Assembly (NCBI GenBank): GCA_963675135.1
Contig: OY776123.1
Location: 4,962,501 to 5,026,500, forward strand
Origin: Galeopsis tetrahit
Taxonomy: Eukaryota > Streptophyta > Magnoliopsida > Lamiales > Lamiaceae
DNA length: 64,000 nt
Direction: 5' to 3'
Below are positions 32,434 through 45,352 of this stretch, one piece after another (position 1 is the first letter of the stretch; each line of letters opens with the position of its first letter). A program made the position numbers and the translations under genes. The notes beneath the pieces were generated by a model. The model did not search any database and was not told the DNA's origin. It saw only the letters and a list, made by a program, of their open reading frames with translations.

Positions 32434-34578
32434 TCAGTATTTGAACCCTTGAAGAACTTTTCCAGGATCTAATTGACCACTGCAATAACTAGAGGAAACA
32501 ATTGTCAGCTCTTGACGACCCTTCCACTCTTCCATTGGTTTCAGGACTATTGGGGTTTCAATAGAAGCAGACTCGATGCATAACATAATCTTGTAATCTT
32601 CATCGCCTAAATCTGGAAGAGCCTTTGCTTTTTTGTCCCAAGGGTTCCATACAACTGCATACAGTGGTGACTCCTTTTAGACTTTAGCAGTTTCCAGAAA
32701 ATGAATGCAGAGCTTCAGATAATAACATTGAAAGAGCAATTAAAGTAACACTAGAAACCTGCATCCCGCATGCCTTCTTTACGAAGTACATAGGTTCTCT
32801 TCTTCTCATGGTCTATCATGGCGGTCTTTGTTGGAGTGCTTAAATATACTCTGTCAATCTATCAAAAAGAAAGAAAAAAAACATGCTAAAGAGTGAGCAA
32901 AAGTTTCCTTGCAAAAACAAATGTTTTGATGCTTACTTTTGCACAACGAATGGCTGATCAATTTTATAGTTATATGGTCATATAAATAACTAAACGAACA
33001 TGCATAACAAATACCAGAAAGAGAAATTGAAAAAGAAGACATATTACCTCGCCATCAAAAGTAATGGCATCTGCCTGCTCAGTGTACCTTTCCCTTTGTG
33101 ACAAATTATCAAAATAATCAAGCGTCTCCAAGCCCTCAACACGCACTTCACTGCAAAGAGAGTTCGTTGTCCATGAAAAACCAATAATATCAATGCACAA
33201 TAGATCAAGCATAGTCGAATTTAACAAAATCAAGCATGTCACATAATATATCAACCATGATGCAGAAGAATATTTAGCAAGTGATGTTAAAAAAACCTGA
33301 TATCAGAAACAGATAGATAATTGCACAAAGCAAAGGTGAATGAGAACGCCTTGCTGTCAGTGTTCCGCACACGAGGGATCAAGGTCAGCTTGCCAGCATT
33401 CAGAGAAATTCGTAGACGTAACTCAAATCTGCAAACAGCATCAGAACCAAATTAAACGTTGGATAAGAATCTCCCAATTCACTACTACTAATGGGGATGG
33501 TCATTCCATCTCCTCACCTATGTGGCCATGTCTTCAGATCCTCTTCTGTTGATTTCATTATAAGATCCACTGTTGACTGACTGTTGGCAGGGGGCAAAGG
33601 CGCAGGAGAGCTGTCCAACGACCATAATCGGTTCCTTGCTAATCCAGCTTGCTCCAGTGAACCAAAACTTGCACACTCCAATGTGCATGTAATAGGTAAG
33701 AATTAAACCAGAACATAAGCTATAAAATATTTTGCCAGCTAAGTTAGCAATTCACCTGTGGGAAGCAAATGGAAATTCCACCCCTGATTGGTCTACCTGA
33801 CTTCCAAAGAGCCTGATGAACAACACAAAACGCTTATTTATAACGAAAACGATATCATATTATCCAATGCCATACTATACATACATATTTAGTAATACAT
33901 CTCTAGAGTCAATAAGCATTGTGAACAATTCTACTGCAGTATTACACAGTAAGATGCAGCAAAACATCAATCATCCACCCTAAAGCTGCATATAATTCTT
34001 AAATAGTTACTCTACAATAACTTGACCACACCTTTCCTTAAACAAGTTAATCAGATGCTATATGGTAAGTTCACCTTATTGGTCGTAAAGAGCATCTCTT
34101 CTCTCTTTTCATTTTTCCAGGATACCACCTGCCCACCATACAAAAGCACCTGTGCAACAGATAAAGCTTTAGGATTATACTTCTTTCCAACACTCAATCA
34201 TAAATATTTACTGCGAGTAGCTAAATTTGAATTTATTCATCAACAGAGAAAGAAAAAAAAAACATTAAAAACACACACACACACACAATTACACAAATAA
34301 GAGCTACGATATGCTCTTGTTTGAATCCCTAATCAAAAAGCACAAAAGAGAATAGACAATTTGTTCATTACATGAGATGAGATACAACAACATCATCAAC
34401 CAATTCATCAACGCAATAATTTCAGCGTAAGAAATATACAACGATAGATACAAACCTCAACCGTAGATCGATTTGGATCCGACAAAATGACCCGACCCGA
34501 TCCATCACCATCCTGAGACAAATTCCTCAATTTCTCCCCGGAATTGCTAACCATCGGGTGCACTTTCCCTTCGTCCAT
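32434..34578 (-). CDS. Glucose-6-phosphate 1-epimerase-like protein (aldose epimerase family)
   Basis: Eight minus-strand exons (34578-34456, 34149-34075, 33812-33756, 33675-33518, 33428-33297, 33150-33048, 32858-32759, 32654-32434) join in frame to 322 aa. The exon 4 acceptor was chosen because only it keeps frame and spacing. A Met 11 codons upstream (34611) is possible. Family members interconvert the anomers of hexose 6-phosphates. Recognisable blocks are LLYGGQVVSWKNEKREEMLF, RGGISICFPQ, SVSDISEVRVEGLETLDYFD, DAITFDGE, VYLSTPTKTAMIDHEKKRTY, VVWNPWDKKAKALPDLGDED and SSSYCSGQLDPGKV. The segment usually seen as QHGFAR reads QAGLAR, and the YHTYF-like segment reads LCNYL. The His that is catalytic in the yeast homologue therefore appears to be absent, while the Glu of CIESA is kept. 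Activity is uncertain. Confidence 0.88.
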
Positions 34579-35752
34579 TCTAGCTACACACAAAAGCAGC
34601 GACAAAATCAAACGGCGAAAAAAATATGGATCAATTTCAGATAGATCGGAGTAAAAATGATAGCCCTTAAAAATTTAAAATAAACCTGAAACAGCAAATT
34701 AATTATTGCATCGACACCGAAAATGCAAAACCAGCTGAATGATAAATTAAAAATACATAAAAAGGAAAGAAATGAATCTCAATCATACATTTGGCGTCAA
34801 CAGAATCTGGTTAATATAATAAGAAATCGGTTTCGAGTTTGAAGAAGTGGCCACCAACTTTCAGTTCATTCCCTCTACGGAAGCGTCGCGATTATAATAA
34901 ATAAATCATGCAATAATCGAATCGCATATGCTGAGATTATAGTAAATACGAAATATAAATCATTCAATTATCGTGAAAATGGGCCTACTGGTTTACTTTG
35001 ATTTCGGGCCTCTACGCCACGTCAGCAAACTAATACACACCTGGGCCAATAGTATTGCGACGTTGCTTATGGCTGTCAATTTTTAGGATGTAATCAACTT
35101 TATTGATTGGAGTGAAGAGAGGGTTCGGAAAATGGATAGAAATTAATTTGAAGTCGAAAAATTTACGTCAGATTTGTTTTGAGATTATGCAGGATGATAG
35201 AAATTCAAATGGTTTGAAGTATTATATAATGTAATTTTATGTTAAATCAATCATTTTAAAATTTTGAACTAGAACAAGATGAAGACGTTCGTGTGAGTTC
35301 CAAAACAAACATGCCCTTAGAGAAAGACAAAAAATGTATTCCCCACATCGTCTAACTTCATTTTCATCTAAATATGTCGATTTATAAGAAATCAGGTTAC
35401 TCAGTGACCGTCTAGCCTGACTTTTTGTATCAATGATTACAAGGAGTATGTCCCATAACATCCCCAGCTCTATTGGGGGATCGTGGAGTCATCAAGGAAA
35501 CACCTTAACTTACATTTTTAAACTAAATATGGTTTCAAAAGAAATTTCAATTATTTTAGGATATATCAAAAATATAATTCTGAAAAGTAATATCAATAGA
35601 GTTTATTTAATAACGACAAACTTCTAGGCACTCGTTGCATTACATGTTGCAATTTTGACCCATTCACTAAAAAATGGAAATATATAAGTAAAAAAATACT
35701 GTATTAATTTATACAAAAAAGTGAGGTATAAATTTATAGGCTACAATTAATA
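34579..35752. other. Upstream region of the epimerase gene and intergenic DNA
   Basis: The minus-strand promoter and leader of the epimerase gene lie in the first 300 bases. The rest is AT-rich with no gene. Confidence 0.5.
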
Positions 35753-36136
35753 CTCCCTCTGTCCTAGAAAACTTTGCTCATTCAGTTGGGCACAGGTTTT
35801 AAGGAAACCTAAATATTAAATTCAAAAGTAAAGAATGTGATATAGTAAGGGGTAATATTGGTAAAACTTTGACTTTTCAAAGCTAACAAAAAAAGCAATT
35901 AAAGAGTTAACAACTCCCTCCAATTGTAAAATGGAGGGAGATTCAAATGCAATTTCATAATAACCATGACTGATTGAAAGCCTGCAATAAATCTGGAGTT
36001 TTTAATTCATCATCTAATACAAAACCAGATTTGATCAAAATATTCAAATTCCCTCCAAAGAAGATTTAAAAGTTCCCACCTAATTCAACACGATAAATAC
36101 ACACATAACAGCAGTAAATTAAATTCTAAGCATAAA

Positions 36137-36325
36137 ATGAGAACTAAAAAGCCAAATATTTCAGCTGAAATGAAGAACAGGGCATCACAGTTGTTGCTTG
36201 AAAATTCAAAAGATGGCCAACTAGCAAAAGGTAAGATTCAAGAGATATCTTCAAAGTGTGGAATGTCCAGAAGAACTCTCTCCACCATTTGGGCTGCAAC
36301 AAAATCAAACATACAAAATAATTAA
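36137..36325 (+). pseudogene. N-terminal helix-turn-helix of a plant mariner-like transposase
   Basis: 62 codons. The segment NISAEMKNRASQLLLENSKD, followed by GQLAKGKIQEISSKCGMSRR and TLSTIWAATKSN, resembles the DNA-binding N-terminus of plant mariner-like transposases, which binds the terminal repeats. The frame stops after the helix-turn-helix. Its position 380 bases inside a mariner-type end supports the call. Only the DNA-binding half is visible. Confidence 0.65.
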
Positions 36326-37254
36326 CTTTGAAGCACCTAAAATAATTAACACATTGAAGCATACTACTACAAATAATATCCAGCAAGCAATTATAAATAA
36401 TAAAACAAGGAAGTAAAACATGAGTGCTAATGTACTGAGCATGCTAGATATATATAGTGCTTTCTTAATCAATCTCATATTGGAAAAAACATTGATTGGA
36501 AGAAACAGTGCTAGATAACTATAACATCTAAAGTGAAAGCCACAACCATTGACTCAAAGGATCTACAATAAACAATAAGATTAGAATTTCTCATAGACAA
36601 ACCCTTGATATACATATTATAGCAATGAACCTGCGGACAACACTTCTAGCACATAATTCAGGAATTTCCCATAAAGCATTTAACGCCAGATGATATACAT
36701 ATTAGTCCATACACCTTCTAGCCATACATATGATTGATAATTAGAGAGCCTGTTGCACACACATGCATACACAATGCAGCCGAGTATTACTTGTCTACTC
36801 CCATTTACTAAAACAAGATCAGACATTTTCAAATATGTTACTCCTGCCATGATAAAATGGAGCTTCAGAAAAACCAATGCAGCATTATATATCAAACAAC
36901 TCTGTTCATTCTTTGCTGAATAAGAGTTATTAAAGACAACATAAGAGTCCAGTAATCCGACAAACATACTAGTAATAAAAACTCAACACCTTTCTTTCTT
37001 AGGCCCTCCCTCCCTCTCTTTCTTATGATGCAAACGAAACAACAAAGTAGCTGTAACACAACACCCTTTACACTACCTTCTGTACTCCCACTACATATAA
37101 ATCTGCTTCTAAAACCCACAACAATTATTTCCCCTTTAACAAACAACAATTACCTCCACCACCAATTACCTAAGACACTGTACGGCCATACGAAACAGCT
37201 GAAATATATAAATTTGTTGCCCATTGAAGATCCAAATAAGTGAGCAACACAACA

Positions 37255-37650
37255 CTCTAGAATAAATTTCAGTACACATACGACATAAATTTCACCGTAT
37301 TTCAACCCTCAGATTCAATTAACATCCATCACAGGGTTGTTATTAAGTTAAAGCCTTCACCTCCTAGATAGAAGGCTTTAATTCACCATATTTCAAACTC
37401 TCACATTCAATTTCAGTGCACATAAGACATAAATTTCACCATATTTCAACCCTCAGATTCAATTAACATCCATCACAGGGTTTTTATTAAGTTAAAGCCT
37501 CCACACCTAAGAGTTCACATCCTAGTGGTGGCTTTTAACCATCAACAATAAATCCTCAAATTCAATTAACAAACATCACAGGGTCTATTGTACTCAAGTT
37601 AAATCCTCCACACCTAAGAGTTCACATCCTAGGGGTGGCTTTTAACCTAA
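37255..37650. repeat. Tandem repeat array in the mariner-like element
   Basis: Three imperfect units of about 150-170 bases begin near 37263, 37415 and 37540. They are marked by ATTTCACCATATTTCAACCC, CATCACAGGGT and, in the last two, CACACCTAAGAGTTCACATCC. Confidence 0.7.
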
Positions 37651-37901
37651 AACATCTCTCACTACACATGCAAACATCATTTCAGCACTAAATCAGAAAA
37701 ACCATCAATATTCTCATAGCACTCTTGCAACATTTCAGAAATATAATCATAAATTAAATGAGTGAGCATGAGTTGGATATAGATAACCTATTTAAAAGAC
37801 ATTTAGCTGCTGGAATCCATATCAGGTAGCTATCCACAAAATATTGACGCATTTCAGGGCACCTTGGTCCACGAGAGGGTCCAAAAATCTTCAAAAAATC
37901 A

Positions 37902-38338
37902 TCATTTTTCGAGAACCGTCGGATGTGGCTCTACTTTGTGAGAATCGAACACCATTTGCTGAGAAATAGGGACACCACATCCACACATCAAGGAAAATAC
38001 CACGATCGACTCTGAAATTGGAGCACCACATTTGCACTTCAATGAATCCGACACCACAATAGATGAATCAGACAAAGAGGGTTCGATTGTAGGAGAATCG
38101 AACAAATGGGACCCGATGGTAGATGAATCGGAACCCATCAACGATTCTGGCACAATAGTGTCAAACGGAAGGGGCAAAATAGTTTTGATGGTAGGAGAAT
38201 CAGAAAATAGGTTTCAATGGTGGATGAATCGGAACACATCAACGATTCCGACACAATCGTGTCATCAAACGAAAGGGGCAAAATAGTTTTGGGGGTAGGA
38301 GAATCAGAAAATCCGACTGTGGATGAATCGTCGACCAT
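37902..38338 (-). pseudogene. Ser/Asp-rich repetitive reading frame of unknown function
   Basis: I do not recognise this protein. From a Met at 38338 (MVDDSSTVGFSDSPTPKTIL) the minus-strand sequence encodes repeats built around SFDDTIVSESLMCSDSSTIE. The frame shifts once near 38150-38180 and then continues with PFDTIVPESLMGSDSSTIG to a stop at 37902. The DNA shows two copies of a unit of about 100 bases. Upstream (38340-38500) it has a leader-like sequence with CT runs. It may be a piece of a captured host gene or a second element gene convergent with the transposase fragment. Confidence 0.4.
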
Positions 38339-38722
38339 CTCAAAGGTAGTAGATGCAAAGACGAAGAACAAATCGATGGTAGAAGATGGAAGGACGAAGA
38401 ACGGTTGAATAGTTTTAGGGTTTCTTACTTTCTTGGTTGATAAACCAAGAAGAAGATTCGAGACAGAGGGAGAGAAAGTGAAAGTTGGGTTAATTTTAGA
38501 AATAGGTTTAAATGTTTAATTAGTATTGTTAAATTGTTAATTGACTTGAAAGTGTAAATATAATGTGGGCCCATGGAGTGGCATTTTTAGTAAATAAGAT
38601 TTGAAGAAAGGGTAAAAATGTAAAGTTGTGTAATAGTGTTATTTCCTTAAATGGAATGAGCAAAGTTTTGGTGGACAGACAAATAAGGCAAGTGAGCAAA
38701 ATTTTAAAGGACGGCGGGAGTA

Positions 38723-39183
38723 TTTTTCAGTACATGAACTATTTCTTTTCTATTATTTTGTTCTATGATTCAAGAAAATATATTAGAAAATACTCCTAGT
38801 TCGTATGAATTATTTTAATTGGAATTTGGTCAAAATTGCACTCGTGTACCAAAATGTTGGCCATTAATAATTTTACATAGTACAAACTCCAATTTGATGC
38901 GATGTGACGTGTGGGCCACATGATAATTGGCAATAGTGTGTATGTTTGATATTTCCACTTTCAAGGACAAAATCATGTTGATATAGACATGCTAAAATTG
39001 ATCTAATAATTTTTCTGTTCAAATTAAGAAATTTTAAGAATATCCAATCCAATCACTGTGCAAAAATTATGAATGAAAATGCTGCAATGAAGGAACAAGA
39101 GGTTAATATTCCTTGCAATGAAACAAAGATAGAAATAGAATCCAGTAAAGTGGATACAAGGCATTTTTAAAAAAAAGACACAA
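38723..39183. other. Intergenic DNA and 3' end of the kinase gene
   Basis: AT-rich. The part nearest 39183 is likely 3' untranslated region of the minus-strand kinase. No gene. Confidence 0.5.
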
Positions 39184-41359
39184 CTAGAAAAAATCGATCT
39201 CATAGTAATTACCCGAAGGCTTAACATCAACACCCTGCACCTTATTACCACCACCACCGCCGCCGCCGCCACCACCATCGATCATCACAAACGGTGGTGG
39301 AACATCCGGTGGACTAGCGCAGCGGATGAGAGCCCAATTCACGCTCTGAAAAAACGGGTGCTGCTTGATTTCAGTGGCTCCACGCCTATACGCAAGGCGG
39401 TGTTGTGGCTCTTTCACCAGCAATCCTCTGATCAAGTCCCTTGCAGCAAAGCTAACTGTCGGAGAATCCGGAAATCTCAGAGGCTGTCCAACAACATTAA
39501 ACAACGTGGCTCGATTGCCCGCCCCTTTGAAAGGCGTTCGTCCAAACAAAAGCTCGTACAGAAAGATTCCGAATGTCCACCAATCGACTGCACTGCCATG
39601 GCCTTCGCCCTTGATGATTTCAGGTGCTAAGTATTCATGTGTGCCCACAAACGACATTGAACGAGCGTTTGTGGGCTCCGCCATTAGTTCTGGGAGAGGG
39701 GTGACTTGGTTGTATATTTCTGCTTTTTGTCGAGATTTCTTTGATTTTCCGAGAAAACGGGGCCCGAAACACGTGGGTTGGATACAGGCTGGCTGGATGG
39801 CACACGATGGCTCAATGCAGTATCCCGAGCTCTTGGGTTCCAAGTTGGAATTCGCGGACTTCACTAAGGTGGGGCTCACAGTACACCTCAAGGAGAGGTC
39901 GAAATCTGAGAGCATTATGTGTCCATCTTCCCGAACTAAAACATTTTCGGGTTTCAGATCTCTGTAGATGATTCCAAGCATGTGCAAGTATTCCAAAGCG
40001 AGGAGAACTTCAGCCAAATAAAACCTGAAAGATTAGGATAAGACAACGCGTTGAACTAATTGAATATCCATGACAGGTTAATAACTCTGCTTTCCCTATT
40101 CAGATGTCTCAACTATGGCAATTTAAGACCACTACGTTTTTTGAGCTCAGTATAGCATTGAGAGAACTAACAATACAAATTCAAAGAGGCATGATATAAA
40201 AAGAAACTTTTTGCACTAACAATTTTGTAGCCATATCACATTTCCCAAAGTTCCGACATCAATCAAAACGAGAGTTGAGTATCTACCTGGCTGCGTGCTC
40301 TGGGAAAAACTTCCCAGGTTGTTTCTGCCTTAGTGCGTGTAAATCTCCACCGGGGCAAAACTCCATCACCAGAAACGAGAACTTCTCCGTCTCAAAGTGA
40401 GTATATAATGTGGGAAGAAAAGGATGATCCAGAGATGAGAGAATCTCTCTCTCTGTTTGAGCTCTGAGAACCTTTTTCCTACTTACTAAAGCTTCTTTGT
40501 CCATAACTTTGATGGCGAAAAGGGTTTTTGTCCCTATCAGCTCTGCCAGATGAACACTACCTATATCCCCACATCCCAATCTCTTAAAAATCCTGAAATT
40601 CTTCAACTCCAACGACCCACTGTTTCGAGATCTAACAGCCTGAATTGCTTCCCACCTCGAATCATTAGCTTTGTGGGGTTTGTACATAGCACTGCTAAAG
40701 CTACTAGAGCTGCTCTCATCACTAACATCACTGCCCGTACTGCCTCGATATATGCTCGTTTTCCTACTCTCAGCAAAGTCACACACTTCCCCACTTTCAC
40801 CAGACTTCCCCACACTGCTTGCACATTCACTCACTTCAGTATTGGTGAAGCTTTGTTTAGCTTCCGTGTACTGCGTTGCAGAGTAAAAACTCCCCTGAGG
40901 GCTTGGACAAAATTTAGTCTCTACTTGTTCGACAGTTCCTCTAGCTGGTAACGAAGCCATATCAAGAACATCATTGGAATCACAATTCTTGGCCTCTTCA
41001 GCTGGTTTTCGGATATTATCATTGTTTAGCTCCATTTCTTTATCTCCATCAACAATGCTATGAAATTTCTCTTTCCCTTCATTGAATTTGCTGCTATCAC
41101 CGTCTCTTCTCACAACATGATGAGACAATTTACAGGAGCGTTTCGAAACGACGGTGGATGGTGACGGGGCGGACTTCATAACATGAGATCCAGAAGAGCC
41201 CCCTTCATATATGTAGTGTTTCGTGGACGGGTGGTGGGGCGGACGAGTCGTGCCGGGGGCAGAATTGGGATTGTAGTCTACATTACCAACAGAATTGGAA
41301 CTACTCATCTGTAAAGAACCAACTGCCAGGGCAATTGATTCAATTGCGTTATGAGGCAT
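39184..41359 (-). CDS. D6PK-type AGCVIII serine/threonine kinase
   Basis: Two coding exons (41359-40287 and 40024-39184) give 637 aa. The Met at 41359 is used because a splice acceptor (AG at 41365-41366) lies just upstream, leaving a 5'-UTR intron whose donor is at 41634-41635. A disordered Ser-rich N-terminus leads to the D6PK-type signature [20 protein letters not shown] and RWEAIQAVR. The kinase domain has a Gly loop [10 protein letters not shown] (about 261), the Lys of [10 protein letters not shown] (about 284), YRDLKPEN (about 380) and DFD in place of DFG (about 398), which defines plant AGCVIII kinases. An insertion with Cys/Pro-rich [20 protein letters not shown] separates it from the activation segment [13 protein letters not shown]. 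The protein ends with EIDFF, a PDK1-binding type tail, preceded by a run of ten Gly. D6PK kinases phosphorylate PIN auxin carriers at the plasma membrane. Confidence 0.92.
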
Positions 41360-41635
41360 TGGGACTGCAATATGCCAATATATCACAACCAAATGGAACA
41401 GAATTAAGCTAAATCTAATAAGCCTGTTTCTGAAACAGTAATGACATAAGGGCTCTCAAGATGAATTTGAAGCAAAGAATCATATAAATTCAACAAGAGA
41501 AAACTGGCATAAACATAATTCCAATTCCACCAAACTATAGTACATTAATTTCTCGATTATTCCCAGACAGAACAGAAAATGCAAAATCCTTTCAAAACCC
41601 TACAAAATAAAAACCTAGAAAAAATCTTGATTTAC

Positions 41636-41905
41636 CTGATCAGATAACGGCGAAAACGGGTGAAGAATCTTTCATCACCCTTGAAACTCGGAGAAAGTCC
41701 TTTTCAGATCCGATCGGAACAAGAAAGAAACAGATTGTTGTTGATAGATAGGCGCCCAGAAAAGAAACAAATGCGATTGAAATATGGATATTCTTCTATT
41801 CGTGTGATTTAATTAAAAGAATGTAGGGCGAAAACAGAAACTGAGTTCTTCAGAAGCAAGAAGAGGGAGAAAAAGCCGAATTAGGGGGGATTTCTTGAAT
41901 GAAAT
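41636..41905 (-). other. 5' untranslated exon of the kinase gene
   Basis: A donor (CAG|GTAAATC on the minus strand) ends this exon at 41636 and pairs with the acceptor at 41365-41366. The upper limit is approximate. The segment is purine/pyrimidine-biased leader DNA with no upstream frame of note. Confidence 0.6.
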
Positions 41906-42450
41906 TGAAGAGCCGTCTTTACTCCATACATTGTTTCTTGTATTTGTAACGCTCTCTTTGCTGGTTGTCTGTGTGTAGTAGTACAAACATAGTCTATATG
42001 CACTTGTTTTTCATGAATGGAGTTAATGCATTCTCTCTCTCTCTCTCACTAGCATTGTTTTCAGTTTTCACGCAGAGTGTATGTGTGGTAGAAAAGTATA
42101 GAAAATGCTGTAAAATTTGGCAGATTCATGGACTTTACTTCTCTCTCTCTAAAAAAAAATATTAATCGTAAAGTGAAAAAGATTCTCTTTGGTTTTTTTT
42201 AGTAGTATAACTTTTTTTATGGTTAATACAAATTGCTTCGAACTTTTCAAATGGGCTGGAACTCAGTTTGATGATTTATACTTTATTTTTTTCATGTTTT
42301 ATTCGTTGAATATATATAGTGGGATAAATAATTAATGTATTATGTACTACTAGTAATATATGAATTTTTAAAATATAAACTAAGTAGTACAAATAACCAA
42401 GTAAAAGAGTGTTCCAATTTTTGCTACAATGAACGTGACAGTGAATCATA

Positions 42451-42695
42451 CTCCCTTCGTCTAAAAAAATGTTAGCATCACTTTATGAGTACATAAACTA
42501 AAAAAAATGTGTAATGTGTAAAATGTTAAAAAACAATTTTGTGAACTTTTATGAATGTAGTAAAGTAAATAATTGAATTGATGATAAAAGTAATGACATT
42601 TTATTTAAATGTGTGAATATTGTAAGAATGAAATTTATGAAAAAACTTTACTTTTTAGGATGTGCAAACAATTGTGGAATTGAGAAAGTAATGAG
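42451..42695. mobile_element. Degenerate Stowaway-like MITE
   Basis: Starts CTCCCTTCGTCTAAAAAAAT after TA and ends, on the reverse strand, CTCATTACTTTCTCAATTCC, also flanked by TA. The length (245 bp) is typical of Stowaway. The inverted repeat is weak, so this is tentative. Confidence 0.45.
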
Positions 42696-42781
42696 TATCA
42701 TATATTAATATTATTGAACAGTGTAAAATTTTAATATAAACGAGCATAAACAACGTTTAGAAATTAATATATGCATCTTCT

Positions 42782-42784
<3 letters not shown>

Positions 42785-42821
<37 letters not shown>
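42785..42821. repeat. TA microsatellite
   Basis: About 18 uninterrupted AT/TA dinucleotides. Confidence 0.95.
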
Positions 42822-42824
<3 letters not shown>

Positions 42825-45352
42825 TGAATCTGAACAACCCTCGTTCATTCCTGATTCATTTGCTTATGAAGAAACATATATCTAATATTTTTCTAGGAAA
42901 AAAAAAACAGATATATATATATAATGATTGTGATGATTATAATAATTGCCAATTTTATAGATTAAGCAAATGTAGATTAAATAAATTACTAGTAATAGCG
43001 AAATTAAGGAGATGTCACATGCATGCATGTGAATGTGGACCGCCTGCCTATAAGTATAATACTATAGAATTGTAGCGCAATAATCCTAACTCCTAAGTCC
43101 TACCAATTTACCAATAAAATGAGCCATTACAATAGAAAAGAAAAGAAGAAAAAAACTATAGTATTTAATTAATACGTAGGTCAATGATCCAACTATACGC
43201 TTCTTATTTTACCTTTTTGTTGTTAGTATTTCTTTTTTTTAATCATAATAGTGCATGCAATTAACTTTGAAAAATGCAATGTTTAATTAGAGTTTTTTCT
43301 TCCAAATATATGGAGTATATATTTTGTAAAGTTGAGTTTGATCAATTGTTGATACCAACCATAACAATAAACATGCTTAAAAAAATATTTAAATATGATA
43401 TTAATCCACTTGACACCTATGAAAAATGTTGAGACAAAACAAAACACCTTCAATTTCAGCCACGACCCTTGTTTTCCACCCCCATCAATTATTAAGCATT
43501 TTTGTAAAATTAATTCGTGTTCCTAATAGGAAACTTCCAAACAAAGTACTACAGAAAAAATGATTGGACACAATATAAGAAAATATATAATACTATAATC
43601 CAGGGTAATAAAAGATTGATAAAATGGTGTCGAAATGACTAAAACAAACAAACCCCATATTGGTCCAAAATGCTCTGATATAGGAATATTTCATTTTAAT
43701 GAAACATCCATAAATAGTTTATATTTCACACCACACAATTAATTATGTGTGTGCACGCGTGATATTTCTACCACATATGGAGTATACGATTATTTGAAGG
43801 TACGTGTTATATCTAAAATATACTTTTCCCAAATGCACCTAATTTTAAACTTGCAAGATTGAAGGCGATTACAATTGAAAAAAAAAATATGTGCAAACAT
43901 AATATGTGCCATGTTATACCAATTTTCTAATACAATAAAATAGTATTAGTGAAGTTAACCTTCCATGCCAAGGAAAGAAGAGACAATTTAGACTCCTAGC
44001 CCTAAGGGACCACTGATGTCACCCATTAATTAAAGCATGTTTAAGAATAATTATATTGAGAGTGCAGATGTATCATTATTATCTTTTTCATTCACTTTTC
44101 TAAAAAGAAATTAGGAGGTGTTTGGTTTAAATTATTCTAATGAGTATCATTGAATAGTGAATTGCAATGCTTACATTGTTAGTGTTTTACTCTAATATTT
44201 GAATATGTGAGACAAAAAAATGATTGTTGAGGAGAGATAGTTAATTAAAATGCGGCAATATTAACTTATTTTTAGTCTTATTAACCACCACTCCACAATT
44301 ACTTTAACCTCATTTTCATTGTTATTCACAAATGCCCACCTATTGCAACTATAATGGCCTCCAAGTCTCTAGTTAATCTCCCATCATTTCACAAGTGTTC
44401 CTAACGGTTTTCTTTTGGGTCTGTTCAATCTTATCAACATTACCCTTCAATCAACTTGAACAAAGGCTATGATTTAAAGAATCACACTTTAGGGGTAAGT
44501 TGATTAATGCAAAATACAACAACAACGATAACAATAATAACTAACTAGATTTCTTTTGTTCGGTTCAAAAGTCTAGAAATTCAAGAAAAAAATCAGGTTA
44601 GGGTTTGGTGCAGGGTGCAGTAGGGAGCTCTCTATTTATCCTAAACATTGGAATATAGAATTTGGGGTGAAAAGAAAAAAAGTATATATTCTATTTCATA
44701 TTTCATCTTGTACAGTCATATACTTTTCATTCAACACATGCCAATATATATTAACAATGCATCAATAAAATAAATAGCCAATAATTTAGGTAAAGATAAA
44801 GCCTAAACAGTGAGCTTAGCTTATGTGGGAAGGAATTAACAACTGACCACACATATTAAAGCATTGTGACAAACCCAAGCCGAAAGATAAAGAAGTTTAT
44901 AAGAAGATTGCTTTTTTCTTTAATTGTTCCATTTTAATAAAAGTCTCGTTCATACTCTTACAGTACAATGTCTCATTCACTATACACAACTCTTGCAGCA
45001 TAAGTAGATGACTACTATAGATTGTTCTAAATTGTGGACAAGCGCGCCATGAATAGAGTAAGCATGTCTTATAAGGTTATTCTGAAAAACGGGCTAATCT
45101 TAACGTACATTCTGAATTACTCAATTTCCAGAGCTAATATAAGCTTCTAATCACCAGAAACTGACTCATTCTGCAGGTTACTACCAAGGAATGATGAAAA
45201 ACAATAAACGAGGTCATGCATCCAAAAATATATTTTACTTTGCAGTTACATAAGTTAGGTTTAAATTTAATATACAACATTAACAATAAGTAAGAACCTG
45301 GCTTTCGTTTAGGTGAAGAAGCGGAAAGGGTAGTCTCCAATGAAGATCAAAA

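Larger units (their letters stand above)
35753..38720. mobile_element. Mariner-like (Stowaway-related) element, 2,968 bp, TA target duplication
   Basis: The left end CTCCCTCTGTCCTAGAAAAC and the right end (reverse strand) CTCCCGCCGTCCTTTAAAAT are inverted repeats. Both are followed by TTTGCTCA. TA flanks both ends (35751-35752, 38721-38722). These are the hallmarks of plant Tc1/mariner elements and of their Stowaway MITEs. Inside are a plus-strand helix-turn-helix fragment, a 150-170-bp repeat array and a minus-strand Ser/Asp-rich frame. No DDD catalytic domain was found, so the element is probably non-autonomous despite its length. Confidence 0.8.
41906..45352. other. Intergenic region, AT-rich, with small repeats
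   Basis: Upstream of the kinase lies a CT run (42029-42048), a common feature of plant core promoters. Further along are a degenerate Stowaway-like MITE and a TA microsatellite (listed separately). A possible MITE end (GGAGGTGTTTGGTTT) is near 44113. No gene is supported in the remaining sequence. Confidence 0.5.

Noticed and set aside
39365..39967. 200-codon plus-strand frame opposite the kinase
   Set aside because: It is antisense to a well-conserved kinase exon and shows no domain.
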